Source of the DNA: Betaproteobacteria bacterium
GTDB taxonomy: Bacteria; Pseudomonadota; Gammaproteobacteria; Burkholderiales; SG8-41
DNA length: 24,862 nucleotides
Direction of reading: 5' to 3'
Assembly: GCA_021414185.1 (NCBI GenBank)
Contig: JAIOOZ010000340.1
Location: forward strand, 1 to 24,862
Positions within the stretch are counted from its first letter, which is position 1, and the number at the start of each line of letters is the position of its first letter. Shown in pieces: positions 22,479 to 24,862 of the stretch. The notes below the pieces were generated by a model. It ran no database searches. It saw nothing but the letters and a program-made list of their open reading frames with translations, and was not told the origin of the DNA. Made by a program: the position numbers and the translations under genes.

Positions 22479-24278
22479 ATGAATCGCCTGATACGCACGC
22501 TGGTCGCCGGTTGCGCCGCTTTGGCGTTCTGCGGTCCGGCCGCCGCTGCCCACGGCATCGCCCTCGGCGCCACGCCGAAATATCCCCCGGGATTCACCCA
22601 CTTCGATTACGTCAACCCCGACGCGCCCAAAGGCGGTGAACTCTATATGTCGAACCTGGGCTCGTTCGACAAGCTCAATCCATTCACGCTCAAGGGCACT
22701 TCACCAGCCGGCATGACCGACCTCATGTTCGACACGCTCGTCGTGCAAAGCGATGACGAACCGCTGAGTATTTACGGCCTGCTTGCCGAGGACATGCAGT
22801 TGGCGCGCGACGGCCTCTCGATCACATTCCGGCTCAACGCCAAAGCACGCTTCTCCAATGGCGACCCGGTCACCGCGGCAGACGTCAAGTATTCGTACGA
22901 CATGCTCATCAGCAAGGCGGCGAGCCCGATCTACCGCGCCATGCTGACCGACGTGAAAGCCATCGTGGCAGTCGACGCGCGTACCGTGCGTTTCGAATTC
23001 AAGCGCCGCAACCGCGATCTGCACATGATCGTCGGCCAGCTCGCGATTTTTTCGCGCAAATGGGGCGATGGCAAGCCGTTCGAAAAAATTACGCTCGAAC
23101 CGCCGATTGCCAGCGGCCCTTACGTAATCGATCGCATGGATCTGGGCAAAAATATCACCTATCGGCGCGACCTCAACTACTGGGCCGCGCAGATACCGGC
23201 GCGGCGCGGCATGTATAACTATGACCGCGTTTCGTTCCGCTTCTACAAAGACGAATTGGTGCGGCTCGAAGCTTTCAAGGCCGGCGAATTCGATTTCAAC
23301 CATGAAAACGTCGCCAAGAACTGGGCGCGCGGCTACACGGGACCGAAGTTTGCGCGCGGCGAAATCATCAAGCGCGAACTGACTCACCGCAATCCGCAGG
23401 GTATGCAGGGCTATATATTCAACCTGCGCCGGCCGCTGTTTCAGGACGTGCGCGTGCGCAAGGCGCTCGCGCTGGCCATGGATTTCGAATGGATGAATCG
23501 CCAGCTTTTCTACAACCAGTACACGCGCACCTACAGTTTTTTTACCAACAGCGACATGGCGGCGCGCGACGCGCCCACCGCCGCCGAGCTCAAATTGCTG
23601 GAACCCGTGCGCAAGTACCTCGAGCCCGCGGTTTTTGGCGCGGTCGAACCGCAGCCCACGACCACCCCTCCCAACTCGCTGCGCGAGAACCTGCGCCAGG
23701 CTCGCGAGTTGCTGACCGCGGCAGGCTGGACGTACCGCGACGGCGCGGTGCGCAATGCCAGGGGCGAACCGTTCGAATTCGAAATGTTGATCGACCGCCG
23801 CAGCTGGGAACGCGTGGTCGCCCCGTTTGCGCGCAGCCTCGAAAAGCTCGGCATCCAGGTCAGGTACCGCGTGCTGGATGCGGCGCTCTACTCCAAACGC
23901 ATTGAAGATTTCGATTTTGACATCATGGTGCACTGGTTTCTGTCGAGCCAGAGTCCCGGCAACGAATTATTTCTGCGTTTCGCGAGCGACAATGCCGACG
24001 AAAAGGGATCGCACAACCTGATGGGCCTGAAAAACCCCGGCATCGACCGCCTCGTGCAGGCAGCACTCACGGCCGAGAGCCGCGACGATCTGGTGACGGC
24101 CTGCCGCGCGCTCGACCGCGCGCTGCTGGCCGGCCACTACATGATTCCGCACTGGCATAACACCGTACACCGCGTCGCCTACAAGAACCGTTTCGGCATC
24201 CCGCAGCAGCAGCCGCTGTATTATCAGCCGGACGACTGGATGCTCAAGGCGTGGTGGGTAAAACCGGAAGGCCCGTAG
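22479..24278 (+). CDS. yejA: Peptide ABC transporter periplasmic binding protein, YejA-like
   Basis: SBP_bac_5 family oligopeptide-binding protein, 599 residues from ATG 22479 (604 from ATG 22464). The signal peptide MNRLIRTLVAGCAALAFCGPAAAA is followed by HGIALGATPKYPPGFTHFDYVNPDAPKGGEL, the usual opening of YejA. Also visible are FSNGDPVTAADVKYSYDML (ligand domain 1) and LRRPLFQDVRVRKALALAMDFEW near the middle. In E. coli, YejABEF imports peptides and microcin C-type compounds. The yejB-like gene follows after six bases, so they form an operon. I saw no lesion. No good ribosome site marks either start. Confidence 0.93.
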   Translation: MNRLIRTLVAGCAALAFCGPAAAAHGIALGATPKYPPGFTHFDYVNPDAPKGGELYMSNLGSFDKLNPFTLKGTSPAGMTDLMFDTLVVQSDDEPLSIYGLLAEDMQLARDGLSITFRLNAKARFSNGDPVTAADVKYSYDMLISKAASPIYRAMLTDVKAIVAVDARTVRFEFKRRNRDLHMIVGQLAIFSRKWGDGKPFEKITLEPPIASGPYVIDRMDLGKNITYRRDLNYWAAQIPARRGMYNYDRVSFRFYKDELVRLEAFKAGEFDFNHENVAKNWARGYTGPKFARGEIIKRELTHRNPQGMQGYIFNLRRPLFQDVRVRKALALAMDFEWMNRQLFYNQYTRTYSFFTNSDMAARDAPTAAELKLLEPVRKYLEPAVFGAVEPQPTTTPPNSLRENLRQARELLTAAGWTYRDGAVRNARGEPFEFEMLIDRRSWERVVAPFARSLEKLGIQVRYRVLDAALYSKRIEDFDFDIMVHWFLSSQSPGNELFLRFASDNADEKGSHNLMGLKNPGIDRLVQAALTAESRDDLVTACRALDRALLAGHYMIPHWHNTVHRVAYKNRFGIPQQQPLYYQPDDWMLKAWWVKPEGP

Positions 24279-24284
24279 AAGAAC

Positions 24285-24862
24285 ATGTGGATATATATCG
24301 CGAAACGCCTGCTGCTGATGATCCCGACGCTGTTCGGCGTGCTGCTGCTGACCTTCGCGGTCATCCAGTTCGTGCCGGGCGGCCCCGTCGACCAGATGGT
24401 GCAGCTCCTCAAAGGCGGTCAGGGCGGCGAAGAGGTCGCCGCATCAACCAGCAATATCTACCGCGGCAACCGCGGTGTCGACCCCGAGAAGCTCGCTGAG
24501 ATCAAGGCGCTCTACGGGTTCGACAAGCCGGCGTACGAACGCTTTGTCGAAATGCTCGGCCGCTTCGCGCGCTTCGATCTGGGCACCAGCTACTTTCAGC
24601 ACCAGGACGTATGGACGCTCATCAAGGCCAAGCTGCCGGTGTCGATCAGCCTCGGCTTGTGGACTTTCTTTCTCACCTACCTGATCTCGATTCCGCTCGG
24701 TATCGCCAAGGCGGTGCGCCACGGCACGGCCTTCGATCTGGTGTCGAGCACCGCGATACTGGTCGGCTATGCGATTCCCGGCTTCGTACTCGGCGTGGCG
24801 CTGCTTGTACTGTTCGGCGGCGGCAGCTTTCTGCAGCTCTTCCCGTTGCGCGGCCTGACCTC
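24285..24862 (+). CDS. yejB: Peptide ABC transporter permease, YejB-like (partial, runs off the window)
   Basis: Start of a BPD_transp_1 inner-membrane permease. The first 192 residues are present. The first membrane helix is LLLMIPTLFGVLLLTFAVIQ, followed by FVPGGPVDQMV, a periplasmic loop (GLGTSYFQ-type segment: FDLGTSYFQHQDVW) and two further helices around SLGLWTFFLTYLISIPLGI and AILVGYAIPGFVLGVALLVL. The acidic/Gly insertion after QLLKGGQGGEEVAAS is normal for YejB. The ATG is six bases after the yejA stop, so the genes are co-transcribed. The remaining two-thirds, and any yejE and yejF, are outside the window. Confidence 0.93.
   Translation, partial: MWIYIAKRLLLMIPTLFGVLLLTFAVIQFVPGGPVDQMVQLLKGGQGGEEVAASTSNIYRGNRGVDPEKLAEIKALYGFDKPAYERFVEMLGRFARFDLGTSYFQHQDVWTLIKAKLPVSISLGLWTFFLTYLISIPLGIAKAVRHGTAFDLVSSTAILVGYAIPGFVLGVALLVLFGGGSFLQLFPLRGLT

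Overview
The window looks like chromosomal DNA of a GC-rich betaproteobacterium, probably Burkholderiales-like. The basis is three Bug/TctC-type periplasmic binding proteins, a GcvA-type LysR regulator, the housekeeping block mltD-gloB-yafS-rnhA-dnaQ, and the start of a yejAB-type peptide ABC transporter. I found no tRNA, rRNA, CRISPR array, insertion sequence, phage gene or attachment site. No gene-free stretch exceeds about 250 bases. TAG serves as an ordinary stop for several intact genes here.

Region 1 (1-12272) is an accessory catabolic cluster read entirely on the minus strand. It runs from a divergent promoter at about 12200: hyuA, hyuB, Bug, an alanine-racemase-like gene, a second Bug, a class V aminotransferase, a third Bug, an acyl-CoA dehydrogenase and a two-domain CaiB/BaiF CoA-transferase. 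Several genes overlap by 4 to 11 bases, which suggests one long operon. A LysR gene diverges from hyuA, with a T-N11-A dyad between them placed as expected for activation of hyuA. I infer that the cluster takes up and degrades an organic or amino-acid-like acid (lactam, hydantoin or related compound) and feeds a CoA-thioester pathway; the substrate cannot be read from sequence. Three of the nine genes carry lesions: an in-frame amber codon in the CoA-transferase, an in-frame loss of about 29 codons in one Bug, and a frameshifting deletion of about 37 bases in the racemase. The cluster is either decaying or contains assembly errors.

Region 2 (12273-17996) holds the LysR gene, an alpha/beta hydrolase, a small hypothetical gene, a di-heme cytochrome c peroxidase/MauG-like gene coupled to a small secreted protein, a short coiled-coil-like protein, a lipoprotein and nudC.

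Region 3 (18018-24862) is conserved housekeeping DNA: dnaQ, rnhA and yafS on minus; gloB, mltD, yejA and the start of yejB on plus. Between rnhA and dnaQ lies a perfect 27-bp inverted repeat built from the heptad GAGAGGS. It supplies the last codons of rnhA and abuts the dnaQ start codon, and is the most unusual non-coding structure in the window.
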